A DNA stretch of 64,000 bases from Sclerotinia nivalis (GCA_029531795.1 JAPEIS010000003.1:2914001-2978000), one strand, 5' to 3'. Shown: positions 11,872 to 24,434, counted from the stretch's first letter. Numbers and translations are program-made. Notes: generated by a model from the sequence alone, not told the origin.

Positions 11872-14384
11872 ATGTCTGAAGGAAGAAAAAGACCATTCAA
11901 TGATGATTCTGCCATTGAGGCAGTATCTGAAGAATCTCAAGGACATACCTCGAAAAAACTCAGAAAAGAAACAAATGCATCTGCCCGCCGTTCATTGTTT
12001 GTTCGTTCTTTACCTGCAACAGCTACAACCTCAGCATTGACTGAACTTTTTTCCGACAATTATCCCCTAAAGCATGCAACAGTTGTACTCGATCCCGTTA
12101 CAAAACAATCAAAGGGTTATGGATTCGTTACCTTTGCAGATGCGGAAGATGCTCAGAGAGCCCTGGACGAATTCAATGGTCAATCATTTCAAGGTCGTAA
12201 AATGAAAATTGAGATCGCTCAACCACGTTCCAGAGAAGCGCCCGCGAAAAGTGGAGAAGAGGGGTTGCCAGTGAAGAAGAAGAGTGCAATTGCTGCTGAA
12301 GCTGCTGCTGTTAAAAAAGCTCGACAAGAGAAATTGGCCGAATCAAAAGCACCTCCTAAACTTATCATTCGAAATCTGCCATGGAGCGTCAAAACTCCTG
12401 ATGAATTGGCTAAACTGTTCATGGGTTTTGGAAAAGTCAAATATGCTACATTGCCTAAAGTCAAGGGAAAGGAAGCGGGGTTTGGATTTATTGTTATGCG
12501 AGGCAAGAAAAATGCGGAAAAGGCAATGGCTGCAGTCAACGGACGTAAGATTGATGGCAGACAATTAGCTGTAGATTGGGCTGTTGAGAAGGATGTCTGG
12601 GAAAAGAAAAAGACTGATGATGCAGATATGAGTGATGCGGAAACTCCCAAGGACGAGCCCGAAGAACCAAACGATAAGGCGGACGATGACGATGTAGACG
12701 ATGATGTTGCCAATTTCATGAAGAACTTTGGAGATCAATTAGAATCGGAGGATGAAAGTGATACTGAGGCAGATGAAGATAATGAGGATGACATTGACGA
12801 TGAAGACGATGAAAACGATGACAACGAGGAGGATGATTTTGAAGATATAGATGACGATGAAGAGGTTGAGGAGGAAAAGCCCAAGAAGAATTTCATTACC
12901 GACAATTCCTCGACACTCTTTATTCGCAACCTCCCCTTTACAACTCTTGATGCAACCTTGAAGGAACATTTTGAACAATTTGGCCCTATTAGATATGCTC
13001 GAGTGGTCATGGATAAGGCAACCGATCGTCCTAAGGGTACTGGCTTCGTTTGTTTCTACAATGTCGAAGATGCCGATTCTTGTTTCCGAAATTGCCCCAA
13101 GTATCAACCCACAGGCGCCAACGCAATCAAGAAGGGCGATACTCCACAAATTAAGCACTCTCTCTTGGAACCCGAAAACGCAGACTCAACAGGTGCTTAT
13201 ACTATCGATGGACGACTTCTTCAGATATCCAAGGCCGTTGAGAAGGACCAAGCAGTGAAGCTTACCGAGGAGGGATCACATTTCCGTGATAACCGCGACA
13301 AAGATAAACGAAAGCTTTACCTTCTTCAAGAAGGTACCGTGGCTAAGGGTACACCTCTCTACGATTTACTTCCACCTTCTGAGGTTAAAATGCGCGAAGA
13401 TAGCGCCATGCAAAGAAAGAAACTTATCCAAGGCAACCCCACTCTACATCTTAGTCTTACCCGTCTGGCCATCCGTAATATACCTCGCAACATTGATTCC
13501 AAAGCACTCAAAGCTTTAGCCCGTGAAGCTGCCGTTGGATTCGCCACAGATGTGAAAGAAGGAAAACGTCAACAACTTTCAAAAGAAGAATTAGCACGAG
13601 GAGGCGAGGAGATGCGCGAAGCCGAAAAACAAAGAAAAGCTAAAGGAAAGGGTATCGTTCGACAAGCTAAAGTAGTATTCGAAGGTAGAGAAGGCAAGAA
13701 AGTCAGCGAGGAAAGCGGAGCTGGAAAATCAAGAGGATACGGTTTCGTCGAATACTCAAGTCACAGATGGGCACTCATGGGTCTTCGATGGTTAAACGGT
13801 CATGCACTCAAAAACTCCCAAGGAAAAACCCAAAGAATGATCGTTGAATTCGCTATCGAAAATGCACAAGTCGTCTCGAGACGAAAAGAACAGGAAGAAA
13901 AAGCTCGTAATCGTTCAAAAGAAGTTTCGGATAAAATTGCCAAGGGTGAAATCGTTAGTTCGAAAAAATTGGCTGGTAGAGATCAAGACATGAAATCAAT
14001 GAGGAAAGGTGGAAAGGGTATTAAAGGTGCTGGGAAAAATGGGAAGAGATTTGAAAAGGAGAAAAGTTTCGATAGAGTCGCTCTTAAGTATGTTTACCCG
14101 TTCACCCCTTTCCCTCTTCCACTCTACCCTCAATACACACCCTTCACACCAAAAATCCATCTCATAACCTCATATCTCATACTAATACATAACACAGAAG
14201 CACCAATAAACGCAAAGCCGAAGACGACCTACCCTCACAAAAAGATAGGAAGAGACCAAGAAATTCATCAACAAATGATGCAAATGCAACTGAAGGAAAT
14301 GAAGATGATGGAAAACAAAGGAGAAAAGCACAGATTATTCAGAAAAAGAGGATGATGAGGAGAAATAGGAAGGGTGGTGCTTAA
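11872..14384 (+). CDS. nop4: Nop4/RBM28-like ribosome biogenesis protein, four RRMs
   Basis: Two exons (11872-14087, 14198-14384) give 800 residues. The ATG at 11872 is preferred; the frame is open upstream but without an ATG. RRM1 starts near residue 40 (RSLFVRSLP .. KGYGFVTF), RRM2 near 160 (KLIIRNLPW .. GFGFIVM), RRM3 near 346 (TLFIRNLPF .. KGTGFVCF) and RRM4 near 529 (LAIRNIPR .. RGYGFVEY). A long Asp/Glu-rich block lies between RRM2 and RRM3. The 110-nt intron (GTATGT..ACACAG) is required to reach a lysine/arginine-rich C-terminus ending KKRMMRRNRKGGA; unspliced, the frame ends early with a non-matching tail. Domain count and order match yeast Nop4, a nucleolar protein needed for 27S pre-rRNA processing and 60S subunit assembly. 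Confidence 0.9.
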
Positions 14385-15077
14385 GTATGGCATTCGGGGG
14401 TCTTCCCGATTGCCATACTGGGTCTGGGGAAGGAAGACGTGGTTGGGGGGAGGGGGAAAATGCTTAGATGTGAATTACCTAGCTAAAGGTTAAGCTTAAA
14501 CCGAAGCTCAACGTAACTTAACTGTGTGATTCCCTAGATTATCTAGATAGTAGGTAGAGTACTAGAGTATAACACCTGTCTGGATATCAAAACAATAATT
14601 ATTTCTTTTCCTTTTTCATGAATGAGGGATTGGCTATATCTATCTATCTATCTATATCCTCAATCCGGACATTCTAAGATATCTATTCTATTTGATATTG
14701 GAAGTGTAAGGCTTCAACTACTGTATCGAATCCATAACTCTCCCCCTTGCCCCCTTTGGTTTTTTCAAAGTAAGACTTACCTTGTCTATAAAATTGCCAA
14801 TGATTTCACCTCTGATTACTATACCAGTATTCCTGCAACTAAAAACTAGGCGCACATTAATCCTATTTCATAAACGAAATCCACACGCAAAAGCATAACG
14901 AAACAATACAATAGAGTAATTTATTTAAATTTATTTCGCTTTAGTGCATATGATATCAAATTGCATAGCATGGCAGCAGCCCGAACCATCAAAGCCAGCC
15001 GCATACCAAACCCCATTCAATTCCATTGCATTCCATTCCCATCCATCCCATTAATACTACTACAACCAATCCCACAC
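14385..15077. other. Convergent 3' intergenic region
   Basis: This lies between the Nop4-like gene (plus) and formate dehydrogenase (minus). It holds a CTAT tetranucleotide run (about 14638-14656) and CCATTC-type short repeats near 15015-15050. No gene. Confidence 0.4.
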
Positions 15078-16610
15078 CTATGCCTTGTTGGCACCAGCAG
15101 CACCACTAGACTTCGCTCTCTCACCATAAGCCTTAGTAGCATAATCACCACCGATAACAATCAAATCCTCAGGTCGGTAATCATGTTTACCGGACAAGTA
15201 GCTCTGGAGAATAGCTTTGGTACCATCGGCATATCTCTTTTGAGCATCCAAGGAGGTACCTGACATGTGGGGAACCATGGCGTTTCCACCGCCGAAGGGG
15301 TTCTTTGCGTAGCGGAGTGGGTGGTCTTTTGGTGCTGGTTGTGGGAACCAGACGTCTCCTCCGTAGCCGCGGAGGTGGCCGGATTTGAGGGCATCGGCAA
15401 CATCTTCCTTGACGACGATGGCTCCACGGGCGGTGTTGACCAACCAGGATCCTAAGGGGGATGTTAGTTATTTGATAATATCAGTAGAATAAGAAGTAGG
15501 AAAACATACCCTTCTTCATCTTGGAGATCAACTCCTTGTTGAAAAGACCACGGGTCTTCTCGTGGAGAGGGCAGTTGATAGTAACAACATCACACTGAGC
15601 CAACATCTCCTCCAAATCAGTAACACGTCTACATCCAATCTCCTTCTCAATTTCCGGCTTAAGAGGTTGGTAATCAAAGTACAACAACTCCTTGCAATCG
15701 AAAGGCTTCAATCTTCTCAAGACACGTTCACCAATTCTTCCAACGGCAACGGTACCAACGACCTTACCCTCAAGATCGAACTCGTTCTTGGCAGCGGCAG
15801 CTACATCCCATTCTCCAGCTTGGATTTGTTCATGTGCGGGGACAAAGTTGCGGACGAGAACCAAGATGGTCATGACGACGTGCTCGGCAACAGATACGAC
15901 GTTGGATCCGGTCACTTCGGCAACGGTGATACCACCGTTGGTCTTGTTGGCAGCATTGAGATCGACGTGATCCGATCCAATACCGGCTGTGATGGCAATC
16001 TTGAGGTTCTTGGCTTTGGCAAGACGTTCGGCAGTGAGGTAACCTGGGTGGAAACTAAAGAACCATTGTTAGCTTCTGTGGATTTGTATAGATAATTGTG
16101 AGTAGCATACGGAGTAGTAATGATAATCTCTGCATCTACCAAGTGCTTGTCGAACTCGGAATCTTCTCCCTCCTTGTCGGAGGTGGTGATGAGCTCATGC
16201 CCTTGATCCTCAAGCCATTTGCGGATACCGAGCTCGTTCTCAGTTGTGCCAAGAAGCTCTGGGACCTAATTGAAACATTGTTAATCAAATATTCTTAATA
16301 GAGATACTCAATGGAGTAGTTGAGAAACTACCCCGCCATTGAACTGAGGGGTAAAGTAAATAAAACATACCTCTTCGGCGTGCTTCTTTCCGTCGTACAA
16401 TACAAGAAGTACCTTAACCTTTTCACGTTTATCACCCGTCAGCATTCTGATATTTTTAAAAGTATGATTAAGCTTCTGCGAGCGAAAAGCAGTTGATCGC
16501 GTCGTCAATGTAGGTGTCGGTCTCGCAAAAGCAGAAGCTGTGAAGATTGAACGAGCGCAAGGAGATGGTCTTGATGCCAAACGATGGAGGGAACGAGTGA
16601 GTAGTACCAT
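15078..16610 (-). CDS. fdh: NAD-dependent formate dehydrogenase
   Basis: Four exons (16610-16371, 16265-16111, 16054-15510, 15451-15078) give 437 residues. The core carries [30 protein letters not shown], the Rossmann stretch [27 protein letters not shown], the catalytic-Arg region NTARGAIV and the catalytic-His region [17 protein letters not shown], all diagnostic of D-2-hydroxyacid-type formate dehydrogenases. It oxidises formate to CO2 with NAD+. About 55 residues rich in Arg, Ser and Thr precede an internal methionine at 16445 ([19 protein letters not shown]), where most fungal homologues begin. The extension looks like a mitochondrial presequence, so a longer organellar and a shorter cytosolic form are possible. 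All introns are GT-AG and the frame is exact. Confidence 0.93.
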
Positions 16611-18733
16611 TTTGAGTTCTTGTTTTATTGGTCTGTAGTTTTGAAAGTGTTTATTGATTGTAGAATGAAGAGACAAAGAGTATTTATCTGTTGCGTAGAT
16701 GTTGTCTTAGATGCTGTATTTGGAAGGTGCGGGGTTCGGAATTGATTAACCTATGTTGGCAAATGTCATCAGCAACATGTACATCAAGCATGTAACATAA
16801 TGAAACAGGGGGCTCAATAAGTACTAGAATAGTTCCATGGATTCAAGGCCTATTGATCTTTGGATCATATGAAGCTGTCCAACTACCTAATATTGTGCTT
16901 TGGAGGGTTAGAAGCTTACCTTTGCTTGTGGATGTCTGATGAAAGAAGATGAAGATGATGAGTATGTATGCAGATAGGAAACTTGGGAGCAGCTCTTCAA
17001 TAAATAATATTCAATACGCCTCGATGCTCAAGGATTTTGGTATTTCCACCATTTCCCCTCTTTTACCAAAAATATTAGGTCAAACTATCCACAAATGAAA
17101 AGTGGTCGACTCGGAGGGCTTCATCATATCTCCACTTAGAACATAACAACCAACGAGGTAACTGGTAAGAAGCCCATGAGACTCGGAAAAGGTAAAGGAA
17201 TCTTGTTTGGCTATGCTGATTTTGGTCCACGTCTCCGAGCTGTGATGCTTTGATATTGAATCGGTATTCGGGTTGTTAACTCTAGGTGTTTTCTCGTGAA
17301 GTAGGAAGCTTGACGGTGTCAGGGTATAATATGGCAGGTGCAACTCTAGTGGGAATACATATTGCTTCACTCGTACGATAATGATAAATCGACCCCTCTC
17401 CACACCTACAGAGTACAGTCTGATGGGAGCTATGATGATAGAGCTAAGCCCAGTTACAAAAAGACCCACCTAGAACTCAATCTCAATGGCAACTCTCTAC
17501 GGAGTTTTCAGATGAACCTCAAACGACTGGTATCCCAACCAATTCTCACCCACCTCTCCAACCTCTTGTAACACACATGCAAGCTTCCTGTGATATCGCT
17601 GTAGACCGTATCATATCCAATGTAAGCCGTCTGTGTGCTCGAGCTATCATTTCCTACCAAATATCCCTTGCTGCAGGATTGCGGGGTAAAGCCATTTCTG
17701 TGTCACATCACCTCACCCAATCGCGCGCCGGACATGTCTCGGTATGCCGCTAGCAACCACTCGGTATTCCATCGCTTGTACTCTCCGAGCTTCCCCTTCA
17801 TTCTAACACACGTAGCGAAATTCGGTATCTCTACAAGGGCGCAACAACCAACATCGAAAAATCTCCGTGCAACATGTAGCATTCTCCAAATATGGCTTTA
17901 TAGTCCTTCAAACCCGCTTTCATTCAATACACCTTAAGCTTTCCGCGGGGTACAGGTCGTGAATAGATATGCATCCGTACCTAGTCTTAGTTCTGTAGAA
18001 TAACACCATTAAACGTGTGATGGGTAGTCGTGCGGCCATAAAGTGTAAAACTCCGAACGCTACAGCGGTGTTAAGAAAGAAAGGGAAACCTTGAAAATGG
18101 GGTAATTTGACCAATAAGAGCAATTACTCCCTAGCGTTCGGAGTTTTATACTTTCTGGCCGCACAAGAGATCCAGTATACTTCCTGGCAATGGTCGAGAC
18201 CGATGGTATGCGTGAGGACAGAGTAGGGCGCGGCTTTGAGCAATGGATCCGCGACTGTTCGTCCCACTATCATTGACGTGTTATCTCGGGGATCAATGAA
18301 ATATGATCCTAGCTGTCAATCTTTCATTCAATACATCTACTTCACGAATATTCCGATGGATTGACATCAATTCCTGGCCTTCCTGCCTTTCCTACTGTCT
18401 ACTGATAACTATCCGGTCTCGGATCTCAACCGGAGACAAATGCTTTTCACATTTCATAGAATCAAGGGGATTCAAAAGCAAAGATTAAGAGAATGAATGT
18501 GTAAAGGCAACGTGGTTAAGTATTATCTATCTGTCTCTAGGTAGTCTACCTATGTCTTTCGGCAGTGCGACCAGCGCGTCTATGACTATCTATACTTTGT
18601 TTAAAGAAATCCTCAGTCGTGCGGCTAGCGCACCAGGCCTCTCGATATCTAACTACATCCTATTAAGGCGTCCAGCGCGTCTAATATCTAACATCTGTCA
18701 CTGAGTTCCTCCTGTACACTCGGATTTCGATCT
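16611..18733. other. 2.1-kb gene-poor region with an inverted-repeat element
   Basis: The FDH promoter is adjacent to 16611. Only short, unsupported ORFs are seen on either strand. The notable content is the MITE-like inverted repeat at 18030-18164 and, at about 18565-18680, two copies of CCAGCGCGTCTA-like sequence that may be remains of a small repeat. Confidence 0.4.
18030..18164. mobile_element. 135-bp MITE-like element with 32-bp terminal inverted repeats
   Basis: The left end (18030-18061, beginning GTGCGGCCATAAAGTG) and right end (18133-18164) are reverse complements over 32 bases with two mismatches, separated by 71 bp of unrelated sequence with no ORF. Size, inverted ends and lack of coding content fit a miniature inverted-repeat transposable element or a solo folded repeat. 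I cannot see a clear target-site duplication, so the exact ends and superfamily are open. Confidence 0.65.
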
Positions 18734-20148
18734 TCAGGCTTGGTATTCCTCAGTTTGACGCTTTTTGTGTGGTGGCTTATGAGAATGGTGACTTGTGGAG
18801 GCATGTGAGTGATGCGAGTGGCGCGTACTCGAAGGTGCAGAATGTTTCCTCGTATTACGCGATCCTGAAGGCTCGTCCTTCTTGTCCTTTGGTGGCCCCT
18901 CGATAAACCAGCGAGCGTTTTTCGGGTTGAGATCTTCTTTATATAAAAAACTCTCGATTTGCCATTCCCAGCGGAATCGCTTATTGGCTAAGGCATCTTG
19001 GTATGAGTATCCATAATATCTCACAATTGTTTCTAGTACATTGCGAAGGACTCTCTTGGGAGAAAGACCATTGGTATTTACCCAGTTCAGTACCTGTGTA
19101 AATGCTTTCCACGATTGGGATTCCTTTTGTTGGCGAGAATAGAAAACAAGTCTGACACTTGCTGATAAGTGAAGCCATTGTCTGGCCGTTTTTGGCTTAT
19201 TCCTCCAAACCCTGGTGGTCTTCCGGCGTTGTTGAGTATTCTCACTATGTCATCCAGCTTGTTGACAGTCTTGTAATCTCCTATTTCTTCGCTGAATTCC
19301 GTGAATCCCGGTCTCTCAACCGTTCCCCGATGAACCGTAGTGATGTATGCTAGTCGATAGAAATCCACATGATCAAACAGGAGACAGACTTGTTCTTCCT
19401 TTTCATCCTGCCAGACACCTCTCCATAAATCAACCACGCAACCTTTATTGAGTTTCTTCCCCTTGAAGGTGGGGAAGTAACCCGAGTCCCAAGGTTCAGT
19501 AGGCCAGATTCCGTAAGGTCCTTCTCCGGGGTCATCCCTTGTACCCCTATATGGAATTGCCTTTGCTCCCGGTATTTCAGTCTGTAGCTGTACTATTCCG
19601 ACCGGTGTCCCTACGGTTCCCGGGCGAATAGAACCCTGACGCTCAAGTAAGTAAAAGCCTTGATCTCGCCCACGAGCCTGATCGTGAACATAATCACGAG
19701 TTTCAGATTTCTTCACAGCATAAGCATTAGCAGCTTCACCGTAACCGCAAGCTCGAGCTTCACGGGGATCTATTACTGATGGACAAAGATCACTTGAATT
19801 CACGGTATGTGGCCCCGAATCATAATCTGGAAAATCCGTGTTCCCCGTGGCACGTACCGGTCGAGGTTGGGCAATACTTGCAGGGTAGGAAGTATATCCT
19901 CTTGGTTCTTCCGTATTTATTACTGATCCAAGGGATTGTCCGTAATTTACTGATGGATGATTGCTTTGTGTCCCAACAGATTGAGACTGCAGTGTTGTAT
20001 TGTATGAATAATAATCTCCTGATGCAACAGACTCCACAGGATGACTTGGGCTCGAGGGTCGTGGATAAAGGCGCCTTGCCTCATCTATCTGGTCTGGTCT
20101 CCATTGTTTTTCTAAAAGTTGCGCGCGCGTCCATAGTGCCGAATCCAT
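18734..20148 (-). CDS. Unrecognised lineage-specific protein, joined by a weak intron or frameshift
   Basis: A 353-codon ORF starts at ATG 20148 (MDSALWTRAQLLEKQW). Its first 200 residues are Ser/Tyr/Pro-rich and disordered; the second part is globular, with IPYRGTRDDPGEGPYGIW and VDFYRLAYITTVHRGT. The same type of sequence continues in another frame (WVNTNGLSPKRVLRNVLETI, then RYYGYSYQDALANKRF) to a Ser/His-rich basic tail ending at 18734. Two explanations fit. A 65-nt intron 19158-19094 (GTGTCA..TACACAG) joins QQ to VLNW in frame, giving 449 residues; or a one-base loss near 19147 would keep extra residues such as SRQQKESQSWKAFTQ. The donor is weak and no good branch site is visible. I do not recognise the family. 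Confidence 0.55.
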
Positions 20149-20555
20149 AGTTACTTAAGCAAGTCAAGGCACAAATTCTAGTCTTTTGTACTGAATCTGA
20201 CCGACGATAATGTCAGTCGCCGAGGTTGATAGATGAGCACTATCTGTGATACCGAGCCAGCAGCCCAATAACAGAGGCGTATTCGATACTTTAGCGCCGA
20301 GGTACCCCTAGATACGTTGTTGGACAGCAAGGTAATGTGGCGCCGATTAGTGGACTTAGGAAAGCCTGATATGGAAGATAATGAAGGTATTTTCATCGAT
20401 TTGCAGGTGTTTTGGTGTACTTTGATGTATTCTGAGGATGTGGATGTTTCGTTGTTTCCAAAGTTGAACCAAGAGGGGTAAACCGACTCTACTTATGCAC
20501 AAGAGCCCCCTTGCAATATCCCTCCTCGGAGTCCTTGTAAATAAGGTCCAAACAA

Positions 20556-21201
20556 GGGTATTTTGACTCGAAAATCTTCATATTGGGTATGAATGTATCT
20601 GCAATAGGATATCGAGTCAAGATAATGAGGAAATGAGTCCGAACTGAGAGTATTTTTGACTCCGAAAATACATTTCAGGATATGAATATATTAAACATGG
20701 GGTATCCGAGTCAAGGAAATGAGGAGATGACTAAAAGATAAAGATATATGAGTCTTAGGCGGGTGTATTCTGACTCCAAACATTCATTTAAGTCTATGAA
20801 TATGCTTTGAATAGATGGTTTGAATTAACATTATACGGAAATGACTGGAAGGATACCAAAAATGGTCATTTATGAATGTATAAGAATACGACTCTGAATG
20901 AATATGGTTGTGACTATGAATGAATATAATTATGACTGTAAATGGATATGATTGTGAGTAATGAAGATGACTGTTTGTGAATATGATTCTGAATGAATAT
21001 GAATATGACTCTGAATGGATATGATTGTGAATGCGTATGACTGCGAATGAATACAACAGAATGTGAATGAATATGAATATCTTTCAAAATGACCAAATAC
21101 CAAATATAATGTATTCTGACTCGAAATGTTCATTTTATGGCATGACTATATTTGTAACAAGGTGTTCAAGTCAAAACAATAGAGAAATGACTGGAAAATG
21201 A
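20556..21201. repeat. Four degenerate copies of a ~92-bp repeat
   Basis: Copies at about 20556-20647, 20648-20745, 20762-20855 and 21109-21201 share the frame GTATT-T-GACTC-AAA--TTCAT, then a TATGAATAT-like middle, then GAGTCAA, and end in A-ATGAGGAAATGA. The first two copies abut. The third and fourth are separated by a TGAATGAATATGA array that seems to have expanded inside the repeat block. All copies are in the same orientation. Confidence 0.75.
20865..21085. repeat. GAATGAATATGACT-type simple-sequence array
   Basis: Irregular tandem units of 12-18 bp (TATGACTGTGAATGAATATGA and variants). Minus-strand ORFs through it are His/Ser/Ile-rich artefacts of the repeat. Confidence 0.75.
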
Positions 21202-22279
21202 GCGAAAGGAGTCATTCTTCGACTGGTTATGACTCGGTATTCCCCTTCAACTTCACCAACAAACATTCACTATTCAACTCCAATGTATACACTACTCCTA
21301 TCATTCAATCCCAACTCATTCACTTTACATTTTAACATGTCATCTACCTAGTGTTCAAAACCCATCACGATCCTCATTGAAAACACACCATAACATGTAT
21401 CCAATATTTTTCATATTACATCTCAATACATATCAAAATACCCGAGACACCCCGTCATAGTGAGATGTATATATAGAGAACATGTTATATGCTTCTTATT
21501 ACCAGTTGGCTATAGTATATACGATCGATTTTATGGTAAGATTACCTTACTGTTCAATCTTTTTCCGTTCAATATCAAAAATCATCATATCCATACCTTG
21601 AAATAATTATAAAACCTTGAATACCTACAGATGGGTCAATGAGATTAGATCCTTGGACGCCCTGTGCAATTATGTAGAGCCAATACCGATACATTTGGAG
21701 CTTTTGAGATAGTTAGCCATCAAGAAAATTTGTGATTCGACTCGAATGCTTTGTATCACCTCAATAGAGCTTTGCTACCTCCCATTTCCCCATTTCTTCG
21801 CAACTTAGCATATCAATCATAGCCAATCATTGTGCCAGCAACCCAAGATATCCTTCGTCATCAAAAAAAAAACAATCATGGATATTGATTAATCGGAAAT
21901 TTCGGATTCTACAGTTGAGATCCTCTGCAACATCACCTCACCAACCTTCACTTCCTCTGGAAGACGAAGGATGCCGCATTTTCTAAGCTCGAGAGAATAA
22001 TTGGTAGCACCTCGCTCAAGCACTCTATCGGCATATATACTCAACTGCGATTCTAGGAGTCTGTTTTAAACGGAAAGATTTCTTGGGAAGTACTCTTCTG
22101 CATCTTTAAATCTACCAAATCATTTTAATCGTGAAAATTCTTCAAGATATTCCTCGTAATCTTCAATCATTTCAAATTCTAGATGGATAGTGTGGTCTTG
22201 AATCAGATTTGTGATGACGTGACAAAAAGTCCGTGGATCGAAGATTGAGATGTCATTTGATCCAGAATGACCTCTTTGC

Positions 22280-23560
22280 ATAACAATATCATTCACACAG
22301 AACTCGCTTGAACATAAATACAAGCCTTTCTATTTGCATGTCGAGATAGATGGAAAATTGAAAAGGATGAATGACAGAATCACGAAGCACATGAAATTAT
22401 CATCGGCTTCTCGTGAGAATCAATGGCTTGGGATGGCTTTGACGTTGATTAATCTAGGGTCCGGGATACAATACAAGCGAAATCTCAACGATCTTGCTGC
22501 TGGTTTACCAATTGCTGTAATAGGCAAATATAAGCTCGTCTCTCTTCAGATTTCAGAAACTCTACCGGCATCTTTTGAAAGTGTCGAAAAATTGCCCCGT
22601 AACCGACCCGCAGGAGCTGAAAGCACTTTACATGAGCATCATACAGAGCAGAAGGATGAAGTTCGTAATGACAACAGGATATCACTCTTAACTACAAGTG
22701 CGCTATCAGCGTCAGAATTCACGGATGATCCACTCTTCAAATTCTCTCGGGCGCGCCGTCAATTTTCTACATCAAGACAGAAAGAACACTGCACAACGCC
22801 AGCAAAGGAATGATTAGCAGTTTGACTTCAAATCTCTTTGTAGCCTCTACTAAAGACGATGTAACAAAGTTAAATAGTTCAATAGTGCCTAGTACAGCGC
22901 CATCACAATATCTCCTGACGCGCCTTCTGTATCTTCAATGTCAAACTCAACTCCGGCAGGAAACAAGCATACAAGCAAGAGAAAAAAAATAGAGAAGCCC
23001 AGAACGTTCTGATCCGATTGAATAAATCATCGTTTATTCTGCTATTCGTAGGACTACTTCTGGCTTTGCGGATTTCCTTGGCAAGATCCTGGCGGGATTC
23101 ATGAAGGTAGCTGTAGCTCCGGCGAAGGATATCGGTAATCTGGATAAGGACGAAAAGAACCAGACTCAAATTACCGAATAAGAAATACAACTACTTGATA
23201 CTTCTTACTTCTCGACTTTGTCTTATGAGCACCGTTCTACTGAAGTTGTCATCAGGGATCACATCTATGTATTCTCTCCATACGCATTTAAGCACCTCGG
23301 ATGCATATACTGGGTAATCAAAACCACCAAGACCATCGAGGAAAAAGACCAGCAAGTGCGAATACAAGATAAACCTCTCTTTTCTTTCAATGCAGAAGAA
23401 GCTATTTCACTGCAAACTTAGTGCAGAGAGTCCTTCAGCAATCCATTAGTATACCAGATCCGGAACGATTTTAACGCTGGAAAAGATCTAGATTTGAGTC
23501 CGGAGATTGAAGTGAAGATTTGTCCCGGTGGTAAACTTCTAAATACCGGTAAGTATATGT
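22280..23560 (+). pseudogene. Probable decayed gene(s) of unknown family
   Basis: A plus-strand open stretch without a clear start runs from about 22280 to 22813, with coding-like codon use (HVEIDGKLKRMNDRI .. KYKLVSLQISETLPASFESV). A frame change leads into 22810-22992, and a third open stretch (23218-23560) reads on past one in-frame TAG at 23419 (IYWVIKTTKTIEEKDQQVRI .. LDLSPEIEVKICPGGK). No domain is recognised. The pieces could be exons of one gene, but I could not find splice sites that join them. A minus-strand 95-codon ORF (22903-23190) with two hydrophobic ends overlaps and is an alternative reading. Confidence 0.3.
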
Positions 23561-24434
23561 AATAGCTTTTTGGGAATATAAAAGATTATATAAGGTTATG
23601 ATATGAATTCGAAGAATTAAACGCGTTTTTAAATTCATGGTAGAATAGGTATGAGTATCGTGTCATCTCGAGAGATTCGGGCAGTTGATATTCGGTTCCA
23701 AGTCGATCGGATGGATATTAGACCGTTTCTATAGATTGATTGATTGATTGGCGATATTATTATAACTATCTATCTAATAGAGATTTGTGCTTGATGAATT
23801 ATATATAGTAGTTACAACAAACTTGCGATACCGAAAATATCAGGCAAAATCGGTGTGATATTCATCCGCTCAGGTGTTTGGCATCAATAGTGTCATTTAC
23901 ATATCTGCCAAGGAATTGGCGATGAAGATTAGAGGCTTGTCAAAAGCTTGACTTGACGTCTTTAGCGGAAGAGGGGATCCTGAAACACAATTTGAAGATT
24001 GCAGGTTACTGATATGGATTATGAATGTTCATCTGATCTCTGATCAGACCGACGAAAGTAGAACGATTAATGAAGTCACAAGTGCCGAGTATTCCGTGGG
24101 TACCAGTACAGAACATCGATGATCATAAAACCTTGAAGGAATCGAGATGTATGATGATGAATGAATGGCCTGTTTAAATTTCGATTTTCCTGTTCTTTAC
24201 GATCAGACCACCTTTCTATCTATCCTCGTAGTGCTTACAACGCATATTTATACGGGCCAATTACGAGACTAAATGTACTTACTGCCCAACCCCCGGAAAA
24301 GCTTGAATCCAAGGAAACAAGCCCATCTCAAAGCCAAGATAAGGAAACGTGGAGATGAACTTGGCCGTGTCAATCCATAATTAACAATTAGAATTTCGAA
24401 CATGAAACAAGCATGAAGCCATTCCAAGAAAATT

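Larger units (their letters stand above)
20149..22279. other. Gene-free region dominated by degenerate repeats
   Basis: No supported ORF. It contains the four-copy ~92-bp repeat family (20556-21201) with an internal simple-sequence array. Beyond 21200 it is plain A/T-rich sequence. Confidence 0.5.

Noticed and set aside
12735..13158. Minus-strand ORFs rich in Ser or Ile/Val opposite the Nop4-like gene
   Set aside because: Antisense shadows of the Asp/Glu-rich coding block.
20784..21133. His/Ser/Ile-rich ORFs on the minus strand
   Set aside because: They are translations of the GAATGAATATGA array in three frames.
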